Positions 63,355-64,000 of a stretch of DNA of 64,000 nucleotides are shown in pieces; within the stretch, counting starts at the first letter, position 1; every line of letters starts with the position of its first letter. The notes below the pieces were generated by a model. It saw nothing but the letters and a program-made list of their open reading frames with translations. It did no database searches and had not been told where the DNA came from. The position numbers were made by a program, and so were the translations under genes. This DNA comes from Spirosoma endbachense (GTDB lineage Bacteria > Bacteroidota > Bacteroidia > Cytophagales > Spirosomataceae), in assembly GCF_010233585.1 (NCBI RefSeq), contig NZ_CP045997.1, forward strand, positions 7,238,914 through 7,302,913. The letters run 5' to 3'.

Positions 63355-64000
63355 ATGAATGAGTCATTGATAAGCCAACGAACACTTGGCGTTACCTTCA
63401 CGAACGATAGTGCTGTCGTTCGTGTCTGGGCACCACTGGCCGAAGCCGTATCGCTTCGTATCTGCCATCAGGATTTAGTCATCCCTCTCCAGAACGATGG
63501 CGCTTACTGGCAAACGACTACCAGCCAGTTGAAACCGGGTGACACCTATACATTTATCCTGAACAACACAACTGAACGACCTGATCCGGCATCGCTATCG
63601 CAACCCGAAAGCGTTCATGGCCCATCGCAGGCGGTCGATACCGCTCAATTTGTATGGACAGATTCGACCTGGAACAACCTCCCGCTCGAAAGTTATCTCC
63701 TATACGAACTTCATACGGGCACATTCACTCCTGAGGGCACATTTGCCGGTATTGAAGCCAAACTGGATTATTTTGTTGAGTTAGGCATTAATGCCATTGA
63801 GATTATGCCCGTGGCGCAATTTCCCGGTACGCGCAACTGGGGCTACGATGGCGTTTGCCCGTATGCCGTACAGAATTCCTATGGCGGGGCTGCGGGGCTA
63901 CAACGGCTTGTAGACGCCTGTCATCGAAAAGGGCTGGCCGTGGTGCTCGATGTAGTCTATAATCACATGGGGCCAGAAGGAAATTATTTTGCCGATTACG
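63355..64000 (+). CDS. treZ: malto-oligosyltrehalose trehalohydrolase, 5' part
   Basis: The reading frame opens at ATG 63355 and runs to the window edge (215 codons seen, 3' end missing). An N-terminal CBM48-like Ig domain (~10-100; VRVWAPLAEAVSLRI) is followed by the start of a GH13 barrel: SYLLYELHTGTFTPEGTFAGIEAKLDYFVELGINAIEIMPVAQFPGTRNWGYDGVCPYAVQNSYGG (quoted in parts) and VLDVVYNHMGPEGNYFADY, the TreZ form of conserved region I. TreZ releases trehalose from maltooligosyl trehalose. Upstream is the DISM kinase, 109 bases away. A GlgB-type branching enzyme is less likely because YELHTGTFTPEGTF and NHMGPEGNY are TreZ features. Confidence 0.85.
   Translation, partial: MNESLISQRTLGVTFTNDSAVVRVWAPLAEAVSLRICHQDLVIPLQNDGAYWQTTTSQLKPGDTYTFILNNTTERPDPASLSQPESVHGPSQAVDTAQFVWTDSTWNNLPLESYLLYELHTGTFTPEGTFAGIEAKLDYFVELGINAIEIMPVAQFPGTRNWGYDGVCPYAVQNSYGGAAGLQRLVDACHRKGLAVVLDVVYNHMGPEGNYFADY

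Overview
The window reads as a chromosomal segment of a Bacteroidota member of the order Cytophagales, most like Spirosoma or a relative. The basis is the set of lineage-typical proteins: a gliding-motility/CHU_C-type C-terminal domain and a type IX secretion (T9SS) sorting domain, PorT-like barrel, DUF4230, DUF2911, YqgE, NIPSNAP and Tat-exported sugar oxidoreductase/isomerase proteins, REC-only and LytTR regulators, and promoters of the TAnnTTTG (-7) type. Base composition is near 50% GC in genes, falling in the AT-rich first 1.1 kb. I see no rRNA, tRNA, CRISPR, prophage or insertion sequence.

Layout. 1-1900: small accessory regulators (LytTR protein, stand-alone receiver, two small unknown proteins). 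1975-6007: minus-strand carbohydrate block (GH36 alpha-galactosidase, NIPSNAP protein, sugar isomerase). 6318-9539: large T9SS-type secreted propeller/PKD protein. 9541-14935: mixed small genes (DoxX, basic secreted protein, glutathionylspermidine-synthase-like ligase, nucleoside hydrolase, DCC thiol protein, two lipoproteins). 15234-21604: glpD plus three paralogous MFS transporters. 21783-24373: nuoA and nuoB with an unknown membrane gene between them and another after. 24504-27880: outer-membrane barrel, YqgE, DUF4230, hemA. 28228-32318: histidine kinase, lipoprotein, LuxE-like protein, NtrC-type regulator without a DNA-binding domain. 32528-39614: GH2 beta-galactosidase, esterase, DUF2911, acetoacetyl-CoA synthetase. 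39921-42549: pseudouridine synthase with a very long disordered arginine-rich arm, then deoC. 42624-47751: double TonB-C/MORN protein and a second large T9SS cargo. 47902-50109: gcvT, comB-like, acyl carrier protein. 50244-55124: tripartite efflux operon (HlyD, 14-TM MFS, TolC) divergent from its MarR regulator with two identical-format operators. 55127-60881: dehydrogenase, nitronate monooxygenase-like enzyme, HAD phosphatase, SCP2 protein, Tat-exported Gfo/Idh/MocA protein. 61272-64000: 7TMR-DISM histidine kinase and the 5' part of treZ, cut by the window edge.

How it works together. Most of the window is housekeeping and glycan/carbohydrate metabolism organised in one- to four-gene units. 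A recurring feature is that intercistronic gaps and convergent junctions hold long, near-perfect, mutually unrelated inverted repeats. Some have a T-tract and are ordinary terminators; others lack one and reach into start or stop codons. I found no clear defence system or biosynthetic cluster. The best leads are the efflux operator pair, the nuoA-X-nuoB-Y arrangement, the pseudouridine synthase arm, the deoC active-site loop duplication and the palindromic repeat elements.
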